Assembly (NCBI GenBank): GCA_020350825.1
Contig: CP070724.1
Span: forward strand, 808,961-842,345
Direction of reading: 5' to 3'
DNA length: 33,385 bases
Source of the DNA: Thermoplasmatales archaeon
GTDB taxonomy: Archaea; Thermoplasmatota; E2; DHVEG-1
Translations under genes and position numbers: made by a program
The notes under the pieces: model-generated
Told to the model about the DNA's origin: nothing
Seen by the model: the letters and a program-made list of their open reading frames with translations, nothing else
The model's database searches: none
In this document: positions 18,422 to 26,059 of the stretch, piece by piece
Numbering within the stretch: position 1 is the first letter of the stretch
How the letters are laid out: every line of letters begins with the position of its first letter

Positions 18422-18871
18422 TTATATTTTTTCGTATTCAAACCTCTTATATTTTTGTTTCATCACTGGTGAAATGTTCCAGAGATGCTGAACGATCGGA
18501 AGTGGTATTTTTTCTACTTCTTGCTTTGTATGTTGCAGTTCTTTTTTGGATATTAACTGGAATAATGGACATTTTATAACGATACTACCTCGTTTATTAT
18601 TTTGGTAATGTGGGATAACAGGCCACACCTTGCATAATGTAGGTTTTACACGTTGAATTTCACAAGAATAATCTTCTTTTAAATAGGGGCAGTTTCCATT
18701 GTCCAGTGATTTAATAGTATACACTCCATTTCTGATTTTTGTAAAATGATCAACGAATCCCGCTCGGAGAATATCGTGTTTTTCTTTTTCTGTTATGGGG
18801 GGACTAAGTAGGGTACAGCACAATGCCTTACATTGGTTGCAAACCTCTAAAAATCGTTGGGAGATTGGCAT
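18422..18871 (-). CDS. YkgJ-type cysteine-cluster protein
   Basis: 149 residues. It has Cys11, Cys14, Cys18 and Cys19 (VCNQCKALCC), then Cys61 (NCPYL), Cys70 (YSCEI), Cys80 (KPTLCKVWP) and Cys101 (IKCPLF), the CxCC-type putative zinc/iron chelating pattern of the YkgJ family. The CPYL...CxI...RPxxC block is typical of the family. The biochemical role is unknown; a bound metal cluster is likely. There is no ribosome site before the ATG, and a TATA-like tttataaat near 18893-18901 (minus strand) predicts a leaderless transcript. It is divergent from the radical SAM gene and convergent with the decarboxylase gene, with a gap of 20 bases. Confidence 0.8.
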   Translation of the reverse strand: MPISQRFLEVCNQCKALCCTLLSPPITEKEKHDILRAGFVDHFTKIRNGVYTIKSLDNGNCPYLKEDYSCEIQRVKPTLCKVWPVIPHYQNNKRGSIVIKCPLFQLISKKELQHTKQEVEKIPLPIVQHLWNISPVMKQKYKRFEYEKI

Positions 18872-18992
18872 AGGAAAAGAAAAAAATGCATGATTTATAA
18901 ATGTTACTGGATGGTTTTATAATAATTAGAAATAATATATTAATCCATAAAATTAAAATATAATAAATTAGTGTATTTAGTAGGAATACCAA

Positions 18993-20189
18993 ATGAATCT
19001 TGATAGATTGATAAAAATAATTACTACAAACACATACAAGGACCTTCAAAGCAGCCCAAAAATCCTTTTGACAGGAGTAAAGCAATTAAAAATACCACCA
19101 AAAAAGCAGAAAGATTTAATTAAAAAAATCATTAAAATTACAAAGATTACGAATAATCCAAAACTACGAGAAAGTTACCTCAGATCCTACCTCAGAATCA
19201 TTCAAGAAGGCATTCATATTGATGGGAGAGGAGGATCAATAGTCATTGAAGTAACAAAAAAATGTACCAAACACTGCATCCATTGTTACTCAAAATTTAC
19301 AGGGCAACAAAAATACATGTCAGATAACATCCTCAATTCAATTATAAGTGTTGCAAGAAAAAAATTTAAACACGTCTTTCTAACTGGAGGAGAACCAACC
19401 TTAGATTACCGAATATTCACCCTTGCTGAAAACAATTCAGACATAATATTTTTTATGCTCACAAACGGCAGTACGATTACCGAGAAATATGCAAAAAAGT
19501 TATCTTTATTTGGAAATTTAATACCGTTACTAAGTATTGACGGAAACTCACCATCAACACATGATCATCTGCGCGGAGAAGGTAGCTACAGAGAAGTGAT
19601 GGATACAATTGAACACTTAAATGCAAATGGTATTCCCTGGGGTTACATCAGTTTAGTTACAGCTACAAATATAGATGAAGTTCTCAGTAAAGAATTTTTA
19701 AAGGATAAAATTAAAAAAGGTGCTTTTCTTGCTCGATATCTAGAATATATCCCTGTTGGGCCAACTCCCAATATGGATTTAATTTTATCTGGAAAGGCAT
19801 ACTATCTTCTTGAAAAAAGAAAAAACGAAATCATCAATTCAAATATGATCTACATGCAAGAAACAACACAGCCAAAATGCAACGGCTTACTCTACTTCGA
19901 TGTCGATGGTAATATTAAAAACTGTTTTTGTTTTCATTACGCAAAATTCAATGTAATAAAAGGTAACATAGACGTATCAATTAAAAAAACTCGAAAGGAA
20001 TGGTTATCCTACAATTGGACTGGTGAATGTCCTATATATGCTGATCCCAGAGGATTTAAAAACAACTTAGAAAAACTCGGATGGCAAAACCTTGCGACCA
20101 CTGATGAACCATACCTTAACGATCCTGAAATATCCCAACAATTAGCACACAACTACCATGAATTCCTTAGAATTAAAGCAAAACAGTAG
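18993..20189 (+). CDS. radical SAM protein with a SPASM/Twitch-like C-terminus
   Basis: 398 residues. A helical N-terminal extension of about 80 residues precedes the radical SAM core with Cys91, Cys95 and Cys98 in KKCTKHCIHCYSK. The family motif LTGGEPTL follows, then LSIDGNSPSTHDHLRG. In the C-terminal part Cys296, Cys311, Cys313 and Cys346 (PKCNGLLYFDVDGNIKNCFC, then GECPIYADPRG) resemble a reduced SPASM/Twitch auxiliary-cluster domain. Proteins of this kind modify peptides, proteins or cofactors, or act in heme-related steps. No precursor peptide is recognisable nearby. The ribosome site is taggaat, just before the ATG. The substrate is unknown. Confidence 0.85.
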   Translation: MNLDRLIKIITTNTYKDLQSSPKILLTGVKQLKIPPKKQKDLIKKIIKITKITNNPKLRESYLRSYLRIIQEGIHIDGRGGSIVIEVTKKCTKHCIHCYSKFTGQQKYMSDNILNSIISVARKKFKHVFLTGGEPTLDYRIFTLAENNSDIIFFMLTNGSTITEKYAKKLSLFGNLIPLLSIDGNSPSTHDHLRGEGSYREVMDTIEHLNANGIPWGYISLVTATNIDEVLSKEFLKDKIKKGAFLARYLEYIPVGPTPNMDLILSGKAYYLLEKRKNEIINSNMIYMQETTQPKCNGLLYFDVDGNIKNCFCFHYAKFNVIKGNIDVSIKKTRKEWLSYNWTGECPIYADPRGFKNNLEKLGWQNLATTDEPYLNDPEISQQLAHNYHEFLRIKAKQ

Positions 20190-20214
20190 GTGTAATGTTA
20201 CAGAGAATCACGAG

Positions 20215-20244
20215 TACAGCTTCTATAAATACAGCTTCTATAAA
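20215..20244. repeat. tandem 15-base duplication
   Basis: The 15-mer tacagcttctataaa occurs twice without a gap (20215-20229 and 20230-20244) behind the radical SAM gene. It looks like a recent slippage duplication. No gene is affected. Confidence 0.7.
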
Positions 20245-20321
20245 ACAACGAACAGCTTTCCTTTTTATCCTTTGTTTGGAGGATGTATTTAATAATAGTA
20301 ACAATATAATGTGAAGCAATT

Positions 20322-20792
20322 ATGGATCAAAAGATAAAAATATTAATTGTGATAACTATAGTTATTTTCATTTTAGGCTTTTTAAGTATTCGTTATATAG
20401 CTTCTGCTTCAGCTATTGAAAATGTTAACGTAACAGTGGAGAACACTAGTATAGAGGAATTGCGACTTACGTATTGTAAATTAAAATTAAAGGTTAGCAT
20501 CTCTAATCCAACTACTGAGTATATCTCAGGACTTTCTGCGGAATTTGATGTTTTTATTGCTAGCACCTATGTGGGAAATGGTAGTTTTCAAACAGTTTCA
20601 ATCCCTGAGCAATCCCATAAGACTGGAGATGTTCTTCTTACTATATACTATGTTAATGTGGGAAATGCCGTTATCAATGGATTACAAACAGAGAACTTTG
20701 ACCTTACAATACATGGAGAAGCAAAAGGAAATGTTCTCTTCAATCTTCTTACTGTCACTAAGTCATTTACTGCGTCTTACTCTTATTCTTAA
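20322..20792 (+). CDS. LEA14-like (WHy-domain) membrane-anchored protein
   Basis: 156 residues. An N-terminal hydrophobic anchor (IKILIVITIVIFILGFLSIRYIA) is followed by one LEA14-like beta-sandwich domain: VNVTVENTSIEELRLTYCKLKLKVSISNPT, SGLSAEFDVFIASTYVGNG, and an ending NFDLTIHGEAKGNVLFNLLTVTKSF. The N-P-T after the first strand pair and the final V/F-rich strand are typical of WHy/LEA14 domains found in archaeal surface proteins. The domain probably faces outside. A role in desiccation or envelope stress is assumed only from plant relatives. It is convergent with bioY. Confidence 0.75.
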   Translation: MDQKIKILIVITIVIFILGFLSIRYIASASAIENVNVTVENTSIEELRLTYCKLKLKVSISNPTTEYISGLSAEFDVFIASTYVGNGSFQTVSIPEQSHKTGDVLLTIYYVNVGNAVINGLQTENFDLTIHGEAKGNVLFNLLTVTKSFTASYSYS

Positions 20793-20860
20793 AAACTAAA
20801 AGAAACACCACCTATCCTCAGTTGTATATGTTTTACTCAGTATTATTTATTTGTGTATCC

Positions 20861-21547
20861 TTATGGTATATGCCAACTTTTGGATTTTTCAATATCTACC
20901 TCTCTTCCGTACGCTATTTTTGGTGTAATCCCCTTTGCAATTCCAGCAGCTGCAACAATTTTTATAATATCGCCAACTACGAAAGGAATAAGACCTAATG
21001 TTAATAATTCTACAATTCCAATTGATCCACTTATGCTTGTGAGATATAGATTAAGCACCATTAGACCAGGTATATATATTAATACAAAGTTTGCAAAAAG
21101 CATTAATGGTAGCATACTAAGAAAGCTTCTTGAACGGATATACTTGTCCATAAAATATCCAAGAAACAAAGCCGCAATAATAAATCCAATGATGTATCCA
21201 CCGGTAGCACCTGTAAGTACACCTATCCCACCGCTAGAAAAGATGGACATCCCGATTTTTGGAGCAAACCATGGTACACCTATTGCTCCAATTCCTGCAT
21301 ACATCCCTAAGCTAATGCCACCCCATCTACTACCCAGTAAAATCCCTGCGAGCAGTACAGGAAATGTTTGTCCCGTAATGGGTACAGGTATGCCAGGAAT
21401 ATAGAAATAAAACTGTGCTAAAAATCCTGTTAAACATGCAAAAGCGATAGCTAAAGAAAATTTATGTAAAAGTTCTAATTCATAACGCCATTTGAAAAGG
21501 TTATACCTCACGTTTCTGTATTTATCCAAATACATAGTTATTTCCAT
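20861..21547 (-). CDS. bioY: BioY-family biotin transporter (ECF S component)
   Basis: 228 residues with about six membrane segments. The family motifs are clear: IPVPITGQTFPVLLAGILLGSRWG near 53-77, then LGMYAGIGAIGVPWF, then GYIIGFIIAA, and near the end LIPFVVGDIIKIVAAAGIAKGI. BioY captures biotin at the membrane, with or without an ECF ATPase module, which is not present here. The ATG at 21547 has GGAGGAT about 9 bases upstream. A TATA-like box on the minus strand (agtataaat near 21597-21606) suggests its own promoter rather than read-through from korB. I see no BirA-type palindrome. Confidence 0.9.
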   Translation of the reverse strand: MEITMYLDKYRNVRYNLFKWRYELELLHKFSLAIAFACLTGFLAQFYFYIPGIPVPITGQTFPVLLAGILLGSRWGGISLGMYAGIGAIGVPWFAPKIGMSIFSSGGIGVLTGATGGYIIGFIIAALFLGYFMDKYIRSRSFLSMLPLMLFANFVLIYIPGLMVLNLYLTSISGSIGIVELLTLGLIPFVVGDIIKIVAAAGIAKGITPKIAYGREVDIEKSKSWHIP

Positions 21548-21669
21548 GTCTACTTATCCTCCGATGTAAACTAACGACTGCTCTCATAGCAAAATATTTA
21601 TTTATACTTTTTCCCAACGTTTATATTCAAAACCGGGGTAACAAACATCCCCCATCAAGATTTAGACAT

Positions 21670-22431
21670 TTATTGTTTCATTCTTATTGAATGATTTTTT
21701 CCAATGCTATTTCGTATTGTCCCCACAAAACCTTTCCTCTCAACATCAATGAATTCCCCTAAATTTAGTTCATCTTTAGCTGTCTGAAAGGCTTTCAGAT
21801 TTCGGCGAATGAATTGTGTTGGGCATGGCGAAATTACTTCGACAAATGCAAAACCTTTTTGCCCTTTCTTCAGTGCCTTTCCAATGGATCTTTGGAGTTG
21901 TATTTTATCTGCTATGGTCCATCTAGCAACATATGAGCCGCCCGTATATGCTACCAACTTTGCCAAATTAAAAGGATACTCAATATTGCCACTCAATGTC
22001 GTCCTTGTGATAGCCCCCTGAGGTGTTGTAGGACTCAACTGACCACCAGTCATACCATAGATTAAGTTATTTACGCATATTACAGTGATTTCGACGTTCC
22101 TCCTAGCAGCATGAATAAGGTGATTACCACCTATTCCAGCAAGGTCTCCATCTCCACTAATGACCACTAAGTTTAGATCTGGATTCGCAAGTTTCACTCC
22201 AGTCGCAAAAGTTATAGAGCGCCCATGTGTCGTATGTATAGTATCTGCTTTAATATGTGGGCTTGGAATCCATGCTGCACAACCAATGCCGCTCAGAAAC
22301 ACAAAATCATCCATAGTACCATATAAATCCCCGATCACAGAGATTATAGAATCTAAAACTGTTATGTTCCCACAACCCGGGCAGAATTTTGGAGTTACCC
22401 GTAAAAATTTTTCATGAATTTCTTTAATCAT
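21670..22431 (-). CDS. korB: 2-oxoacid:ferredoxin oxidoreductase, beta subunit
   Basis: 253 residues. This is a canonical thiamine-diphosphate subunit: cluster cysteines Cys17 and Cys20 (FCPGCGN), Cys51 (SGIGCAA) and Cys203 (SPCPT), the Mg/TPP motif GDGD (93-96) ending in NN (121-122), the THGR motif (68-71) and YGMTGGQ. It decarboxylates a 2-oxoacid, most likely 2-oxoglutarate, to the acyl-CoA with reduction of ferredoxin. Its ATG overlaps the korA stop (ATGA, 22428-22431). Behind the stop, GGGG...CCCC with a short T run near 21632-21653 could form a weak terminator. It is the useful in-window reference for the two degenerate relatives at 30.8-32.4 kb. Confidence 0.93.
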   Translation of the reverse strand: MIKEIHEKFLRVTPKFCPGCGNITVLDSIISVIGDLYGTMDDFVFLSGIGCAAWIPSPHIKADTIHTTHGRSITFATGVKLANPDLNLVVISGDGDLAGIGGNHLIHAARRNVEITVICVNNLIYGMTGGQLSPTTPQGAITRTTLSGNIEYPFNLAKLVAYTGGSYVARWTIADKIQLQRSIGKALKKGQKGFAFVEVISPCPTQFIRRNLKAFQTAKDELNLGEFIDVERKGFVGTIRNSIGKNHSIRMKQ

Positions 22432-23588
22432 GATAAATTCACCACTAAATCCAATAATTCTTTGGGAGTAATGGGTTCTTCTCCTCCAATTTTAGAAAAT
22501 GAATGAACATTCGTTTTTCCATTTGTACATCTCTCAATTTCTCTAACAATTAAACCAGAATTCAGCTCAGGGACGATTATATTTTTTAGCTCACTTGTAA
22601 ATAATTTCACTTCTTTATCTGGGAAAGGCCAGAGAGTAACTAATCTTAAATGAGCCAGTCTTATATTTTCCTCTTCAGCTAATTCTTGTAACTCCCAGAC
22701 AGTTCTCGAGACAGATCCATAACTGACAATACCAATTTCAGCGTCCTCAGGTTTATTTTCCTCGATTTTTATGATTTCCTTTTTATTGCAAGTTATTTTT
22801 TCGCCAAGACGATACACTAGTTTTCTATGGGTTTCTCCATTTAAAGTGTCTCTAAATCCTTTGAGGTCATGCGTGCTACCTGTGACCAACACATTATATC
22901 CTTCACCTAAAGAGGGCATAGGGGGAACAAGTTCATTATCAGAAATAGTACCGAAGATGGGGTCATCTTTACCTGTGGGTTTTTTTCTGTTTATAATAAG
23001 TTGTTTCTCTGGTATTTCAATTGTTTCTCTCATGTGAGATATATGCTCATCAGGAAGGAAAATCACGGGTGTGCGATACTTTTCAGCAAGGTTGAAAGCA
23101 TGGATAATTAGCTCATAACTTTCTTTAACGGTACTTGGTACAAGTGTAATAATTTCATAATCTGCACAATGTGATCCATACCGCGCTTGGTATACATCTC
23201 CCTGACTAGCTAGAGTTGCTTGTCCTGTGCTCGGTCCAACACGCATTACATCAACTATGACGCACGGTGTTTCTGTCATAGCAGCATAACCAATATTTTC
23301 CTGCATCAATGAAAAACCTGGTCCAGATGTTGCAGTCATCGCCTTCACACCAGTCCAACTTGCCCCAATAACAGCACCTAGAGACGCGATTTCATCTTCC
23401 ATTTGCACACATACCCCACCAATCTGAGGCAATCTTTTAGAAAGATGCTCCAAAATCTCGGAAGAAGGGGTAATCGGATAACCTGCAAAGAAACGGCAAC
23501 CAGCAGCTATAGCACCTTCAGCTATTGCTTCATTTCCCTGCCAAAACTTCCGTATAGTATTATTGTCTTTTTTTAATTTGTATTCCAT
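22428..23588 (-). CDS. korA: 2-oxoacid:ferredoxin oxidoreductase, alpha subunit
   Basis: 386 residues. The pyrimidine-binding domain shows AGYPITPSSEILE near 35-47, then QMEDEIASLGAVIGASWTG, ATSGPGFSLMQE and the GPSTGQATLASQGD stretch. The C-terminal domain II ends near 380. At this length it lacks a fused gamma domain (fused two-subunit types are around 600 residues), so a separate gamma subunit is expected but none is in the window. 2-Oxoglutarate is the likeliest substrate by family resemblance, but 2-oxoisovalerate-type relatives cannot be excluded. The ribosome site is AAGGATAAC before the ATG. A TATA-like acattataat near 23650-23660 (minus strand) suggests korAB has its own promoter, apart from the redox operon. 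Confidence 0.92.
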   Translation of the reverse strand: MEYKLKKDNNTIRKFWQGNEAIAEGAIAAGCRFFAGYPITPSSEILEHLSKRLPQIGGVCVQMEDEIASLGAVIGASWTGVKAMTATSGPGFSLMQENIGYAAMTETPCVIVDVMRVGPSTGQATLASQGDVYQARYGSHCADYEIITLVPSTVKESYELIIHAFNLAEKYRTPVIFLPDEHISHMRETIEIPEKQLIINRKKPTGKDDPIFGTISDNELVPPMPSLGEGYNVLVTGSTHDLKGFRDTLNGETHRKLVYRLGEKITCNKKEIIKIEENKPEDAEIGIVSYGSVSRTVWELQELAEEENIRLAHLRLVTLWPFPDKEVKLFTSELKNIIVPELNSGLIVREIERCTNGKTNVHSFSKIGGEEPITPKELLDLVVNLS

Positions 23589-23735
23589 GTTATCCTTACA
23601 CTTTTATTTTTCATATGAACAAGTCTTACCTCGTAACTGTTAGACCTATTATAATGTAATCATTTGTTTAGTTTGCTGTCTTTATCTCCTAAACATAGTA
23701 ACTTCTTTGAACAGAAAATTCACATATGCTTGGCA

Positions 23736-25361
23736 TCAAATATCAATCATTCTTGCGATTGTCTCGTTTCGTCGATAATCTGGTAAGAGCATTGGCGACA
23801 TAATATCCGTCTCGATATTTGCATCCTTCAATTCTATATGATATCTCTTGATATGTTGAAGTGTGAGTTTTCCGCGCTCAATTTCCTTTGCTTTCAGAGC
23901 AGCATTCTTACCTGCTCGTATCCCAAATACGATGCACTCCAACAACGAGTTACCCATAAGTCTATTGCGTCCATGAACGCCTCCCTCGACTTCACCTGCC
24001 GCATATAAGTTTTCAATTTTGGTTTCAGCTTTTTCATTGACTATTATACCGCCGTTCTGAAAGTGTTGGGTCGGATAAACAAGGAGCGGTTCTTTACTCA
24101 TATCGATATCGAAGCGTTGATATTGTCTGTACATTGCTGGTAGTTTTTTTTGGATTGTACCTCCCCCATGAATGATGTCGATCATAGGAGTGTCGAGCCA
24201 AACCCCTATCATGCCATTTGGTGCTTTTATTCCTTTATTTCTCTCGGTACATTCTTTAATAATCGCTGCAGATTCGACATCTCTGGTTTCGAGTTCATAA
24301 ATGAATCTATCTCCGTCAATATTTACTAATTGTGCGCCTAATCCCCTACATTTCTCAGTGACGAGGAGACCGACAATTTGTTCGGGAAATGCTGCTCCGG
24401 TTGGATGGTATTGAATGTTATCCATGAAGATGACTGGACTACCTGCTCGATATGCTATAACTAATCCGTCGGCAGTTGCGCCATAATGGTTGGATGTTGG
24501 AAAATCTTGGACATGTAATCTCCCTGCGCCACCCGTCGCAAGGATGGTGGTTTTAGCTCGAACCACAACATATTCTTCAGTCTCGAGGTTATACAATATA
24601 GCACCTGTGCATTTTTCATCATCAGTTAAAAGTTCGATTGCAGGTGAGAACTCGATAATATCTATACCTCGATTTTTAACCTCATCCCGCAAAGTCTTCA
24701 TTATCTCGCCACCAGTGTAATCTCTGGCAGAATGCATTCTCTTTCTAGATGTGCCGCCACCGTGGATCGTGATCATAGTTCCGTCATTCTCTTTATCGAA
24801 CATTACGCCAAGGTCCTCAAGCCAAACAATAGTTTCGGGTGCATCTCGAACCAAGACATTTACTAATTCTGGTGTGTTATGGAATCCACCACCACCAATC
24901 ACGTCTAAGTAATGCATGGGTGGTGAATCATTCGGTTTATCTGCAGCTTGAATCCCACCTTGAGCCATCATTGTATTCGAATCACCTAATCGAAGTTTGG
25001 TTGCTAACAACACACTCACGCCTTTCTCTTGAGCGATCAAAGCGGCTGAAGCTCCGGCACCACCTCCCCCGATTATAAAAACATCTACATCATAATCTAT
25101 TTTTGAAATATCGAATTTGTTCGGATTGATTTGGCTATAGGCTTCAAACAAATTGGCGATTTCGTATATCACCCTCTCCCCTTTATTAGGACCGATTTTA
25201 AGTTCTTTCAAAGTCCCTGGTTGGTAATCCGGATGGAATTTATGTAATAATTTTTCTTTTTCTCTCGATGTCAGTAGAGATAACTCTTGCTTCATCCTAT
25301 TATCCCGGGTTTCTTCAAGGCGATTTATTGAATCTATCATAACTTTGGTGTACATGTTCAT
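23736..25361 (-). CDS. soluble fumarate-reductase/succinate-dehydrogenase-type flavoprotein (TfrA/FrdA-like)
   Basis: 541 residues. A roughly 90-residue N-terminal extension (KFHPDYQPGTLKELKIGPNKG) precedes the FAD Rossmann motif GGGGAGASAA (98-107). Catalytic-region motifs of the FrdA family are present: QYHPTGAAFP, VTEKCRGLGA, ELETRDVES (the acid/base Arg position) and PTQHFQNGGI. The residue that carries covalent FAD in membrane SdhA/FrdA (SHT) is Asn129 here (SNTMMAQGGI), so FAD should be non-covalent, as in methanogen TfrA and NadB. No cytochrome b or membrane subunit is nearby. Fumarate is the likely acceptor, but another enoate is possible. The usual family C-terminal helical domain is short. 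Its ATG overlaps the preceding gene's stop by one base. Confidence 0.85.
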   Translation of the reverse strand: MNMYTKVMIDSINRLEETRDNRMKQELSLLTSREKEKLLHKFHPDYQPGTLKELKIGPNKGERVIYEIANLFEAYSQINPNKFDISKIDYDVDVFIIGGGGAGASAALIAQEKGVSVLLATKLRLGDSNTMMAQGGIQAADKPNDSPPMHYLDVIGGGGFHNTPELVNVLVRDAPETIVWLEDLGVMFDKENDGTMITIHGGGTSRKRMHSARDYTGGEIMKTLRDEVKNRGIDIIEFSPAIELLTDDEKCTGAILYNLETEEYVVVRAKTTILATGGAGRLHVQDFPTSNHYGATADGLVIAYRAGSPVIFMDNIQYHPTGAAFPEQIVGLLVTEKCRGLGAQLVNIDGDRFIYELETRDVESAAIIKECTERNKGIKAPNGMIGVWLDTPMIDIIHGGGTIQKKLPAMYRQYQRFDIDMSKEPLLVYPTQHFQNGGIIVNEKAETKIENLYAAGEVEGGVHGRNRLMGNSLLECIVFGIRAGKNAALKAKEIERGKLTLQHIKRYHIELKDANIETDIMSPMLLPDYRRNETIARMIDI

Positions 25362-26059
25362 TACCTCTCGCTCTCTTCGGGTTCTATGTCCCGTTCATTA
25401 TACAATTTTTTAAGTGTCTTTATGCCGGATTTCATCAGATTTTTAAGTTCTTTATCGAATTTACCATCAGATATCTCGCCAATTCTAACTTTAATATGCT
25501 CTGCCTTCGGTGCAATATGCTTTCCATACAACCGACGACAAAGTATCGCAATGTTATACTGCACAATCTCAGCCGGACATCGAACTGCACATAATCCACA
25601 CATGATACAATCAAATGATATGTCAGCAGCGCTGGTGACATCACCTCTGAGTGCGGCTTGCATATAATCCATCACCTCAATATCTTGAGGGCAGACTTTT
25701 GTACAAGTATTACAACTAACACATCTAGCTAGTTCAGGATATAATTTAAGGAGTGTGCCACCTACCGGTTTGAGTTCGTCCATATTATAATTTGTTTTAT
25801 TCGCAGGGAAAAATGGAATCTGGACTAAATACATATTATCTTCTGCTACTGTTTGACATGCAAGGCCAGATTGAAGCTTAAAATCGCCTTTAAATCTATA
25901 AACTGTCCCACATCCACCACAGAACCCACCTCGACAACCACAACCTCTTATATACCTATAACCTGCATACTCCATTGCCTTCATAATAGTTAGACCATAT
26001 GGGACTAGATATTTTTTTCCAATGATATATATCGTAATCATTTTTTTGTCTTCAGACAT
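25361..26059 (-). CDS. iron-sulfur protein: [2Fe-2S] ferredoxin plus HdrC-like two-[4Fe-4S] domain
   Basis: 232 residues. The N-terminal ferredoxin-like domain has Cys42, Cys47, Cys50 and Cys68 (CRGGFCGGCG...LACQT), an SdhB/TfrB-type plant-ferredoxin spacing with an enlarged last loop. The second domain has Cys113/116/119/123 (CVSCNTCTKVCP) and Cys151/154/157/161 (CIMCGLCAVRCP), as in HdrC and in TfrB. The HdrB-like CCG domains that close methanogen TfrB are absent; a separate HdrB-like protein is encoded at 32.4 kb. It should pass electrons between HdrA/HdrB and the flavoprotein. The ATG at 26059 lies inside the hdrA end (22-base overlap) and has AGGAGGAT upstream. Confidence 0.88.
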   Translation of the reverse strand: MSEDKKMITIYIIGKKYLVPYGLTIMKAMEYAGYRYIRGCGCRGGFCGGCGTVYRFKGDFKLQSGLACQTVAEDNMYLVQIPFFPANKTNYNMDELKPVGGTLLKLYPELARCVSCNTCTKVCPQDIEVMDYMQAALRGDVTSAADISFDCIMCGLCAVRCPAEIVQYNIAILCRRLYGKHIAPKAEHIKVRIGEISDGKFDKELKNLMKSGIKTLKKLYNERDIEPEESER

